DNA of 42,686 bases, taken from the NCBI GenBank assembly GCA_012270545.1, contig JAAXID010000255.1:1-42686 (forward strand), in the 5' to 3' direction. Position 1 is the first letter of the stretch. The number at the start of each line of letters is the position of its first letter. The notes under the pieces are model-generated. The model did not search any database, was not told the DNA's origin, and was given only the letters and a program-made list of their open reading frames with translations. Positions 18,773 through 27,129 of the stretch are shown piece after piece. Source of the stretch: Anaerolineae bacterium (GTDB lineage: Bacteria > Chloroflexota > Anaerolineae > Aggregatilineales > Phototrophicaceae). The position numbers were made by a program, and so were the translations under genes.

Positions 18773-19787
18773 GGCGCACGAACTGCACTTCGTGGGCGCG
18801 GTGGGTGGCATGGAGCGAAAGCTGGTCCTGGAATCGAAGCTCGAATTCGTCAGCTACCATGAAGTTCTTGCGGGACCCTTGCATGGCGTCAATCCGCTGC
18901 GCGCCGCTATCAGCCTTTTCAAGTTGGGCATCGGTACCATTCAGTCGCTGGTCAAGCATTTGCAGATCCGTCCACAAGTTGTCTTGCTGACGGGTGGCTG
19001 GGCGAATTTGCCGGTGGCCGCGGCCGCGCGCCTTCTTGGCATTCCCAACGTGATATACCTGCCCGATATCGAGCCGGGCTTGACGATCACGGTCTTGCAG
19101 CGCTTCGCCCGCAGAATCGCCATCACTGTCGAAGCATCAGCGCAATTCTTGCCGCGGGGGAAAACTGTCGTCACCGGATATCCCTTGCAGGAGAACCGCC
19201 TGAAGGCCACACGTGAAAAGGCGCGCGAACACTTCAAGCTGGACGCCAGACGCAAGACGCTGCTCGTTTTCGGCGGCAGTCGCGGCGCGCGCAACATCAA
19301 CATCGCGCTGGGCGCCTGTCTCGGGCGCCTGCTCGAAGATGGCGTCCAGATCCTGCATATTACCGGCGAACTGGACTGGGAGCGCGCGCTGCGAGAGGCG
19401 GGCGAATTGAAGGAGCACGCGGATTATCACGCTTTCCCATACCTTCACGCTGACATGGGTTTGGCACTTGCCACCGCCAATCTGGCGCTTTGCCGCGCGG
19501 GCGCCAGTACGCTGGCGGAGCTGCCGCTCTTCGCGCTGCCGGCGATTCTCGTGCCCTACCCCTACGCCTGGCGCTATCAGAAGGTGAATGCCGATTACCT
19601 CAGTGATCGGGGCGCGGCGATACGCCTGGATGACGAGGATATGCCTGACAAACTGCATCAGGCCATCTCGACTCTCATCCATGACGATGCACGTCTGAGC
19701 GAGATGAGCGAACGGTCGCGCGCGCTGGCCAATTCCGATGGCGCTGCCGCGCTGGCGCGTCTGCTGATCGAAACAGGCGCGAACTGA
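18684..19787 (+). CDS. murG: UDP-N-acetylglucosamine--undecaprenyl-phosphate-muramoylpentapeptide transferase
   Basis: RVLIGAGGTGGHVYPALATAQALL, FGGSRGARNIN, CRAGASTLAEL motifs; TTG start inferred at 18684. Confidence 0.94.
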   Translation: MRVLIGAGGTGGHVYPALATAQALLRDNSEAHELHFVGAVGGMERKLVLESKLEFVSYHEVLAGPLHGVNPLRAAISLFKLGIGTIQSLVKHLQIRPQVVLLTGGWANLPVAAAARLLGIPNVIYLPDIEPGLTITVLQRFARRIAITVEASAQFLPRGKTVVTGYPLQENRLKATREKAREHFKLDARRKTLLVFGGSRGARNINIALGACLGRLLEDGVQILHITGELDWERALREAGELKEHADYHAFPYLHADMGLALATANLALCRAGASTLAELPLFALPAILVPYPYAWRYQKVNADYLSDRGAAIRLDDEDMPDKLHQAISTLIHDDARLSEMSERSRALANSDGAAALARLLIETGAN

Positions 19788-19788
19788 G

Positions 19789-20337
19789 ATGCTGGAGTTG
19801 GCGACGCTGGTCTGGGGCTTTGTCCTGGCCTTCGCCGCGGTCGGGCTTGGACGCGGCTGGACCAAGGAAATAATCGCGCTGGCGGGCATCATGTTGGGGC
19901 TATTCGCGCTGCACCAGTTTGACAGCGCCATTCGCGAGCAATTGCTGGTCAATTTCTCCTCGCAGGTCAAGTTTTTGTTTCAAAGCGCGATACTGATGAT
20001 CATCGCCTTTTTCGCCTATCAGACTCGCGCGCTGGTGGGCAACCGCGCTCAAGACGAGCCTGACGTAACGGGGCGCGACGCCCTACAGTCGAAGGCGCTG
20101 GGTGGCATCGTCGGCGCAGTTAATGGCTATTTGCTTAGCGGCTCTATCTGGTATTTCATGCACATCAATGACTATCCCTTGTCGCCTTATATCGAAGCGC
20201 CGGCGATCGGATCCTTGAGCTTGAGCACAGTAAATAATCTGCCGCTATATGTGCTGGCGGGCGGACCGGGGGCGCCGGGCGACTTGCTTTCTCTGTCGGT
20301 CATCGGCCTGTTCATCATTGTGTTGGTCTTGATTTAG
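19789..20337 (+). CDS. Uncharacterised multi-pass membrane protein (CvpA-like), paralog A
   Basis: 182 aa, several hydrophobic segments; shares RGW.KE, QFDS, NGY.LSGS.WYF..INDYP with the next gene. Confidence 0.75.
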   Translation: MLELATLVWGFVLAFAAVGLGRGWTKEIIALAGIMLGLFALHQFDSAIREQLLVNFSSQVKFLFQSAILMIIAFFAYQTRALVGNRAQDEPDVTGRDALQSKALGGIVGAVNGYLLSGSIWYFMHINDYPLSPYIEAPAIGSLSLSTVNNLPLYVLAGGPGAPGDLLSLSVIGLFIIVLVLI

Positions 20338-20357
20338 AAGCATGCTTGGTCTCGCTC

Positions 20358-20885
20358 ATGATTAGCCTGTCATCTCTGATGTGGACGACCGCCATATTCT
20401 TCGCGCTGACGGGCGCGCTGCGCGGCTGGCATCGAGAATTAGTCGGCACGACAGGAATACTGCTGGGCTTCTTCGCCATCTTCCAATTCGACAGCCTTTT
20501 GCGCGGCAGCCTCTATCTACTGCTGACCGACGAACAGACCTTCCTGCTGCAGATGGCGGCTCTGCTGGGGATTGCCGTCATTGCTTACCGCAGTCGGCTG
20601 GCCACCCGCGACCTTGAAGGAACCGGCCGAGTACGGAACATGGTGTTTGGCGCGCTCGTCGGCTTCTTCAACGGCTACATCCTGGCTGGTTCTAGCTGGT
20701 ATTTCCTGGACATTAATCGCTATCCCTTTTGGCAGCTGTTGTCGGCGCCGGCCGACGCGTCGGTCAGTTTCCTGGGCGCCGGCGCGCTGCCGATCGTTGT
20801 GCTCGGCGGAGGCTTGGCCGGGGGCGGGAGCTTGCTACCAATCGCCGTTCTCGTCATTCTGGCGCTTGTCGTCATGATCATCTGA
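20358..20885 (+). CDS. Uncharacterised multi-pass membrane protein (CvpA-like), paralog B
   Basis: About 175 aa; tandem paralog of 19789-20337 (RGWHRE, QFDS, NGYILAGSSWYFLDINRYP). ORF track starts at 20346; the internal ATG at 20358 is also possible. Confidence 0.72.
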   Translation: MISLSSLMWTTAIFFALTGALRGWHRELVGTTGILLGFFAIFQFDSLLRGSLYLLLTDEQTFLLQMAALLGIAVIAYRSRLATRDLEGTGRVRNMVFGALVGFFNGYILAGSSWYFLDINRYPFWQLLSAPADASVSFLGAGALPIVVLGGGLAGGGSLLPIAVLVILALVVMII

Positions 20886-20925
20886 AGCGGTCGCCGTACT
20901 CGAATCAGGAAGGCATTCGGACAGC

Positions 20926-22308
20926 ATGTTGCAGTTGGCGCCCGGGCAGCGCATTCACTTCATCGGGATCGGCGGCGCCGGTCTCTCGGCAATCGCGCGT
21001 ATTTTGCTGGAGCGCGGCTACGCGGTCAGTGGCTCGGACTTAAGAGGCAGCGCGCTCACAGCGGCATTGGCAGAGAATGGCGCGCGCGTCTACATTGGCC
21101 ATGACGCTCGCTATGTACAGGGCGCGGATATCGTGCTGGCGACATCGGCCGCCCCGCCTGACCACGTCGAGATTGAGGCGGCCGAGGCGCAGGCCATCCC
21201 CATCTTCAAGCGCCAGGCCTTCATGGCTGCGATCCTGCGCGACTGCGATACGATTGCGGTTGCCGGCACCCACGGAAAAACGACCACGACATCAATGATC
21301 ATCCATATCTTGCAGCGCGCGGGAAAAGATCCGAGTTTCATCGTCGGCGGCATCATGGCGAATACGGATCGGAACGCGGGTGTTGGCAAGGGACCGTCAT
21401 TCGTCATTGAAGCCGATGAGTACGACAATATGTTTCACGGGTTATATCCAAATCTCGCCGTCATCACCAATGTGGAGCATGATCATCCCGATTTCTTCAA
21501 AACGCCGGCGCAGACGCGGGCCGCTTTCCAGACCTTCGTCAATACGATGGCGCCTGACGGACCTCTTGTCGCTTGCGCGGACGACGCCGAGACGCTATCA
21601 ATCGCCGAGGCGCGTCAGGCCGACGAGGGCAATGTGACGACTTACGGCATTCATAATGCGGCAGCGGAATGGCGAGCGACGGATTTGTGCTTCGACAGCG
21701 AGACGGTCAAAGCCCGAATTTCGCATCATGGTTTGCCGCGGGCGGAGCTGAGGCTGAGCGTTCCCGGCAGGCATAATGTGCTGAATGCACTGGCCGCCTT
21801 GGTCGCCGCGAGCAAACGTGGCGTCAGCCCCGAGGAAAGCGCCCAAGCGCTCGCAAGTTTCCGGGCGACCGCGCGCCGCTTTGAGATTCGCGGAGAGCGC
21901 GATGGCCTGATCGTGGTCGACGATTACGCGCACCATCCCACCGAGATTCGGGTCAATATTGAGGCGGCGCGGCTGCGTTATCCCGAGCATCAGATCTGGG
22001 CGATCTGGCAACCACACACTTACTCTCGTGTTCAACAGTTCTGGTCAGGCTTCCTTAAGGCATTTGAGGGCGCCGACCGGGTGCTGGTTACGCCGATTTA
22101 CGCCGCGCGCGAAGAGCCGCTCGAAGGCATAACCGGCATTGCTCTGGTTAAAGCGATATCGGCGTATGGCGCGGTCGCCTATACACCCACATTTGACGAT
22201 GCCGTCGAGACCTTGCGCCACTCCGCCCGCGCTCCAGCCGTCGTGCTGATATTCAGCGCGGGCGATGCCAATCTCATTGCGGACAGATTCCTCGCAGGGG
22301 GGTCATGA
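20926..22308 (+). CDS. murC: UDP-N-acetylmuramate--L-alanine ligase
   Basis: IHFIGIGGAGLSAIARILLERGYAVSGSD, AGTHGKTTTTSMI, DDYAHHPTEIR, QPHTYSR motifs. Confidence 0.96.
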   Translation: MLQLAPGQRIHFIGIGGAGLSAIARILLERGYAVSGSDLRGSALTAALAENGARVYIGHDARYVQGADIVLATSAAPPDHVEIEAAEAQAIPIFKRQAFMAAILRDCDTIAVAGTHGKTTTTSMIIHILQRAGKDPSFIVGGIMANTDRNAGVGKGPSFVIEADEYDNMFHGLYPNLAVITNVEHDHPDFFKTPAQTRAAFQTFVNTMAPDGPLVACADDAETLSIAEARQADEGNVTTYGIHNAAAEWRATDLCFDSETVKARISHHGLPRAELRLSVPGRHNVLNALAALVAASKRGVSPEESAQALASFRATARRFEIRGERDGLIVVDDYAHHPTEIRVNIEAARLRYPEHQIWAIWQPHTYSRVQQFWSGFLKAFEGADRVLVTPIYAAREEPLEGITGIALVKAISAYGAVAYTPTFDDAVETLRHSARAPAVVLIFSAGDANLIADRFLAGGS

Positions 22309-23231
22309 GGCTCTTGCCGGCGCTGGATGCGGCTTCGATAGATGGGCTGCAGGAAATGCAGTCGCTGGCGCGCTATACGGCCGCTCGCCTCGGTGGACCG
22401 GCTGATTATCTTTACATCGCAAAGAACCCCGACTACAAGGACACGCTCGAGCTCCTGCAATTGGCCTGGAAGCAGGATCTTGCGGTAACCGTCATCGGCG
22501 GGGGCGCCAATATCCTGGTGTCTGACGCCGGCATCCGCGGCTTGACCATCATCAATCGGGCGGCGCAAATCGAGCGAGAGGGCGCCGGCGACGAGGCGCT
22601 GATCACCGTCAGCAGCGGCGCCAACCTGATTCGTTTGTCGCGCTATTGCCAGGAACAGGGATTGGCGGGCCTGGAATGGGCGATTGCTGTGCCCGGCAGC
22701 GTGGGCGGCGCGGTGGTCAACAACGCCGGCGCGCACGGCAGCGATATCGCCAGTACGTTGACACGCGCGCTGGTCTTTGAAGCGGGACATGGAGAGCGCT
22801 GGTATGGGGTCGAAGATCTCGACTACGCTTACCGCTATTCCCGGCTCAAGGGACGTGCCGATCGACGCTACTTCATCAAGCGAGCGCAATTCCAACTGCG
22901 GCGCGACGACCCACAGTTGATACAGGCGCGGATGGCGTACAACAACGATTATCGGCGCCGCACCCAGCCGCCGGGCGCCAGTCTTGGCAGCATCTTCAAG
23001 AATCCAACGGGAGACTACGCCGGACGCTTGATAGAAGCGGCAGGCTTAAAGGGCCTGCGCGTCGGCTCTGTGCAGGTTTCCCCCATCCACGCCAATTTCT
23101 TCGTGAACATTGACGACGAAGCCAGCGCTCGCGATTATTTTGAACTCATTCGCCAGGTTCGCGAACGGGTTGAAGAGGCTTTTGCTGTTCGGCTAGAGCT
23201 GGAGATTCAGACCCTCGGCGAATGGGACTGA
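22305..23231 (+). CDS. murB: UDP-N-acetylenolpyruvoylglucosamine reductase
   Basis: [55 protein letters not shown] motifs; ATGA overlap with murC stop. Confidence 0.95.
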   Translation: MRLLPALDAASIDGLQEMQSLARYTAARLGGPADYLYIAKNPDYKDTLELLQLAWKQDLAVTVIGGGANILVSDAGIRGLTIINRAAQIEREGAGDEALITVSSGANLIRLSRYCQEQGLAGLEWAIAVPGSVGGAVVNNAGAHGSDIASTLTRALVFEAGHGERWYGVEDLDYAYRYSRLKGRADRRYFIKRAQFQLRRDDPQLIQARMAYNNDYRRRTQPPGASLGSIFKNPTGDYAGRLIEAAGLKGLRVGSVQVSPIHANFFVNIDDEASARDYFELIRQVRERVEEAFAVRLELEIQTLGEWD

Positions 23232-23329
23232 TATTGCGCCCCAGGCGGTTTGCGCTGAATTTTGAGCGACTGTAAACTGAATATCGTACTGAGCGACGGT
23301 TGCATTAAGCTACCTTTGGAAGACCCTGA

Positions 23330-24163
23330 GTGGCAAGTCATGTTCAGGCTCACAGACGGCAAGCGGAACGTGCGCCCGGCGTGTTGCATCGGGCTGCGCC
23401 CGGTACCGTGCCAAAGCGAACGGCGCCGGCGCGCAGTGAGCGGAGCCGCGCTTTTTTACGCTGGCGCGCCTCCAGCGCCATCATGTTTGTGCTGTTCAGC
23501 GCCATATTAGTTTCATTCTTTACCAGCGACGTCTTTTATGTGCGGTCGATTCAAGTGCGGGGGAACAATCACATCACGCGCGAGGAGGTATTCGCCTTTT
23601 CCGATATCGCCGATTATCACATGTTCTGGTTGGATCCAGAGCAGATCCGTCAGAGCGTCTTGCGTTCATCGTCGATCGCCGATATCACCGTTGAGCTCGG
23701 CTGGCCGCCTAACTTGATCACCATCATCGTGCAAGAACGGCAGCCCGCCATCGTTTGGTCGGACGCCGGCGCGGAAACATGGATTGATATTCAAGGGCGA
23801 GTGATGCGCGCCCGGGTGGAGATGCCCAATCTGCTGCACGTCAATCTGCTTTCGGACAGTGATGACGGCCCGAAGCCGCGCCCGGAAGACTTCAGCGGCG
23901 ACATGGTATTGGGTGCGCTGCGGCTGAAGGAAATTCTGCCCGCAGGCGAGCACTTGAGTTTCCATCCTATACACGGTCTGGGCTGGACCAATGAATTGGG
24001 TTGGCAAATATGGATGGGCAGCGATTCAGCGGCGGTCATGAGCGAGAAAGTCACAATGTACAATGTGCTGCTGGAGAATATAAACAGCCGCGCGATTCCT
24101 ATCGCCGAATTGAATATCGCGAATCTCGATGCGCCGTTCTACAGGATTTTATGGGGGCTATAG
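23330..24163 (+). CDS. ftsQ: Cell division protein FtsQ/DivIB (POTRA domain)
   Basis: Basic N-terminus, single TM, FYVRSIQVRGNNHITREEVFAFSDI POTRA, VQERQPAIVW; between murB and ftsA. Confidence 0.85.
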   Translation: MASHVQAHRRQAERAPGVLHRAAPGTVPKRTAPARSERSRAFLRWRASSAIMFVLFSAILVSFFTSDVFYVRSIQVRGNNHITREEVFAFSDIADYHMFWLDPEQIRQSVLRSSSIADITVELGWPPNLITIIVQERQPAIVWSDAGAETWIDIQGRVMRARVEMPNLLHVNLLSDSDDGPKPRPEDFSGDMVLGALRLKEILPAGEHLSFHPIHGLGWTNELGWQIWMGSDSAAVMSEKVTMYNVLLENINSRAIPIAELNIANLDAPFYRILWGL

Positions 24164-24169
24164 ATCGAC

Positions 24170-25405
24170 ATGGGTGACTTAGTTGTAGGCCTTGATGTTG
24201 GCACTCACAAGATTTGCACAATCGTTGGCGAGGTGCGTCCCGAAGATGTTTATGTCGTCGGCTTAGGCATCGAGCCGAGCGACGGGATGAAGAAAGGCGT
24301 TGTCAATGATGTTGGCGCGCTTTCCGCCGCCATTGCCAAGTCGGTCCGCAAGGCGGAGAAGTCCAGTGGTTATGATATCAACCGCGCCTTCGTCAGCGTG
24401 GCGGGCAGCCATATTTCTTCACTGACCAGCCGCGGGCTGGCGACCATCGTCGGTTCGCGCAGCGTGGGACCAGAAGACCTTGACAAGGCGATGAGCGTCG
24501 CCCGCAATATCGCGATTCCCCATAACCGCGAGATCCTGCACGTCGTGCCGCGCAGCTATACACTGGACGGGCAAGAGGGCATACGCAGCCCACTGGGCAT
24601 GCATTGTTTTCGGCTCGAAGTGGACGCCCATATCATCACCGCCTCGACGACGAGCCTGGCCAATCTCGAAGATGCGGTGGAATCGGCCGGCGTGCTGGTC
24701 GATCGCTTCATCCTGAATCCGCTGGCGGCCGGCGACGCCGTCTTGACCGCTCACGAACGCGAGATGGGCGCTGTGGTCATCGATATCGGCGGCGGCACAA
24801 CTGACCTCGCCATCTTTATTGACGGCACCGTGTGGCATACGGCGATCATCCCGGTGGGCGGCAGCCACGTTACCCAGGACATCACCTACTGGATGCGCGT
24901 TCCCTTCGGCCTGGCGGAACAGGTCAAGATTCAGCGCGGCCATGCCGATATGAATGCGGTTAGCGAATCAGAAGTCTTCCCGGTCGAGCCATTCGGCGGC
25001 GAAATATTGCCGGTGTCGCGGCGCGATTTGGCAATGGTGATCGAAGCGCGTTTCGAGGAAATCTTTGAGCTGGTGGAGAAAGAAATCAAACGCTCGGGTT
25101 ATGCAGGCCTTTTGCGAGCGGGCGCGGTCATCACGGGTGGCAGTTCTCAATTGCCCGGGTATCGCGATCTGGCGTCGCGAATCCTGAATGTGCCGGTGCG
25201 TTTGGCGCACCCGGAGAAGATCACCGGCATCGCCGACACGCTCAAGAATCCAGCCTACAGCACCAGTGTGGGTTTGCTGCGTTTGGGGCTGGAGATGGAC
25301 GCGATGGTCGAACCCGAGGTTGTCGACTCGATGGGCATCCCGGTGAACCAGTGGGGCCGCCGAATGAACGAGATTTTGCGCCGATTTCTGCCGCAGGATG
25401 ATTGA
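24170..25405 (+). CDS. ftsA: Cell division protein FtsA
   Basis: VVGLDVGTHKICTIVGEV, VVIDIGGGTTDLAIF, GAVITGGSSQLPG; C-terminal amphipathic RRMNEILRRFLP. Confidence 0.96.
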   Translation: MGDLVVGLDVGTHKICTIVGEVRPEDVYVVGLGIEPSDGMKKGVVNDVGALSAAIAKSVRKAEKSSGYDINRAFVSVAGSHISSLTSRGLATIVGSRSVGPEDLDKAMSVARNIAIPHNREILHVVPRSYTLDGQEGIRSPLGMHCFRLEVDAHIITASTTSLANLEDAVESAGVLVDRFILNPLAAGDAVLTAHEREMGAVVIDIGGGTTDLAIFIDGTVWHTAIIPVGGSHVTQDITYWMRVPFGLAEQVKIQRGHADMNAVSESEVFPVEPFGGEILPVSRRDLAMVIEARFEEIFELVEKEIKRSGYAGLLRAGAVITGGSSQLPGYRDLASRILNVPVRLAHPEKITGIADTLKNPAYSTSVGLLRLGLEMDAMVEPEVVDSMGIPVNQWGRRMNEILRRFLPQDD

Positions 25406-25472
25406 GATTTCATGTCGACAATTGATGTGAATTATTGCCTCATATTTGATTTGCGCATGCTGGCAATCCGCG

Positions 25473-25478
25473 TACAAT
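25473..25478 (+). promoter_or_regulatory. Candidate -10 element upstream of ftsZ
   Basis: TTGCGC-16 nt-TACAAT, with the first ATG (25485) exactly 7 nt after the hexamer. Confidence 0.4.
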
Positions 25479-25537
25479 GAGCAAATGAACGAGCCGTACA
25501 CGTTGGTTTGACGTGCTGATTCACGAGGGTATACATT

Positions 25538-26776
25538 ATGGTCAATGATTTGATAACAGGGGAAAACTTCGCGCAGATCAAAGTTGTTGGCGTTGGCGGC
25601 GGGGGTGGAAATGCCGTCAATCGCATGATCAACGAAGGTCTGGGCGGCGTCGAGTTTATTGCCGTAAACACCGATAACCAGGCTCTGATGCTGTCCAAGG
25701 CGAAGACGCGCGTACGTATCGGAGACAAGCTGACGCGCGGGCTTGGCGCCGGCGGCAATCCGGAGATTGGGCGCAAGGCAGCCGAAGAGAGTTCGGAAGA
25801 TCTGCTCGAGGTGCTGCGCGGCTCGGACATGATCTTCGTCGCCTGCGGCATGGGCGGCGGCACCGGCACTGGCGCCTCGCCAGTCATCGCCCAGATCGCC
25901 AAAGAGCTCGGCGCGCTGACCATCGGCGTCGTGACCCGCCCCTTCACCTTTGAGGGCACCCGCCGGGCGCAATTGGCCAAGACAGGCATTGAAGCGCTGA
26001 AGAGCCAGGTCGATACGCTCATCGTCATCCCGAACGATCGTTTGCTGCAGATGGCGGATAAGCGCTCGACGCTGCAACAGGCTTTTTCACTGGCGGACGA
26101 TGTGCTGCGTCAAGGCATACAGGGCATTTCCGAATTGATTACCGTACCCGGTTTGATCAACCTCGATTTCGCCGATGTGCGCACGGTGATGTCCGAAGGC
26201 GGCGCCGCCTTGATGGCGGTGGGCCGCGCGGCTGGCGACGATCGGGCGAGGTCGGCAGCCGAGTTGGCGATCACCAGCGGGCTGCTTGACGTCACCATTG
26301 ACGGCGCCCGCGGCATCCTGTTCTCGATAACGGGTGGCGCTGACCTGACGCTGTTCGAGGTCAACGAGGCGGCCGCCATCATCAAAGACAGCGCGCATCC
26401 GGAATGCAACCTCATCTTCGGCGCCCACATCGACGAAAGCATGGGCGATGAGGTCCACATCACCGTCATCGCCACTGGATTCGAGCGCAGTCGCTTGGAG
26501 ACCACCATGCAGGAAGCGGGCACGCTGCCAATTCGTCAGTCGACGCCACTGCCGCAGCCTCCGTCGGTGCAGCGGCCGATCTATGAGGATGTGGAAGTTC
26601 AGGCGCCCGGTGAAAACGCGGCGGCCGGCGGTGGATCGGGTTCGTCATCGCCGTTCCAGCGCAATCGTCTCGCCCCGCCTTCTCCGCCACAGGACGATCC
26701 GCGGACCTACGACAACATCGACCCCAAGAACACCGAGCTGCCGGCCTTCCTGCGGAAGCGCAATCGGCGTCAATAA
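25538..26776 (+). CDS. ftsZ: Cell division protein FtsZ
   Basis: [33 protein letters not shown] tubulin signature, C-terminal [13 protein letters not shown]. Confidence 0.98.
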   Translation: MVNDLITGENFAQIKVVGVGGGGGNAVNRMINEGLGGVEFIAVNTDNQALMLSKAKTRVRIGDKLTRGLGAGGNPEIGRKAAEESSEDLLEVLRGSDMIFVACGMGGGTGTGASPVIAQIAKELGALTIGVVTRPFTFEGTRRAQLAKTGIEALKSQVDTLIVIPNDRLLQMADKRSTLQQAFSLADDVLRQGIQGISELITVPGLINLDFADVRTVMSEGGAALMAVGRAAGDDRARSAAELAITSGLLDVTIDGARGILFSITGGADLTLFEVNEAAAIIKDSAHPECNLIFGAHIDESMGDEVHITVIATGFERSRLETTMQEAGTLPIRQSTPLPQPPSVQRPIYEDVEVQAPGENAAAGGGSGSSSPFQRNRLAPPSPPQDDPRTYDNIDPKNTELPAFLRKRNRRQ

Positions 26777-26806
26777 CGCGCGACATAGCAGACATAAGCA
26801 CATGAA

Positions 26807-26835
26807 GGTGGGCTGTGCGAGCCCACCATTTTTTG
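26807..26835 (+). terminator. Intrinsic terminator after ftsZ
   Basis: GGTGGGCT-gtgcg-AGCCCACC followed by ATTTTTTG. Confidence 0.85.
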
Positions 26836-27129
26836 TTACTCGATTACTTGCAAATTGTTGTCCACTTCTGAGAATGTGAGGCTTGACAAATAGCTGAGTT
26901 GGCAGACGGAGAATTGAAATTGAAGGCAAACTCTCGCCACATCGGTGTGCATATATTAAGCATCGAATGAGCGACCATGATATAAAGGAAATTACCTTTA
27001 CTTACGTATAGTCTTTTTGCCAAAAGCACGATACATTCATCTGCGCCAGTCCAATGTCAAATTCATAGAATCTGATTTATAACTGCCTAAAGATGCGATC
27101 GCGTCTTAACAGTGTGGGAAATCCTCGTC

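Noticed and set aside
11465-26776. Conclusion that the organism lacks peptidoglycan
   Set aside because: mraY, murB, murC, murD, murG and ftsW all look intact; missing murE/murF and one unusual PBP in a single window are not enough.
26836-27129. Cobalamin riboswitch upstream of the B12-dependent ribonucleotide reductase
   Set aside because: Biologically expected, but no B12-box-like sequence or typical cobalamin aptamer layout could be seen.
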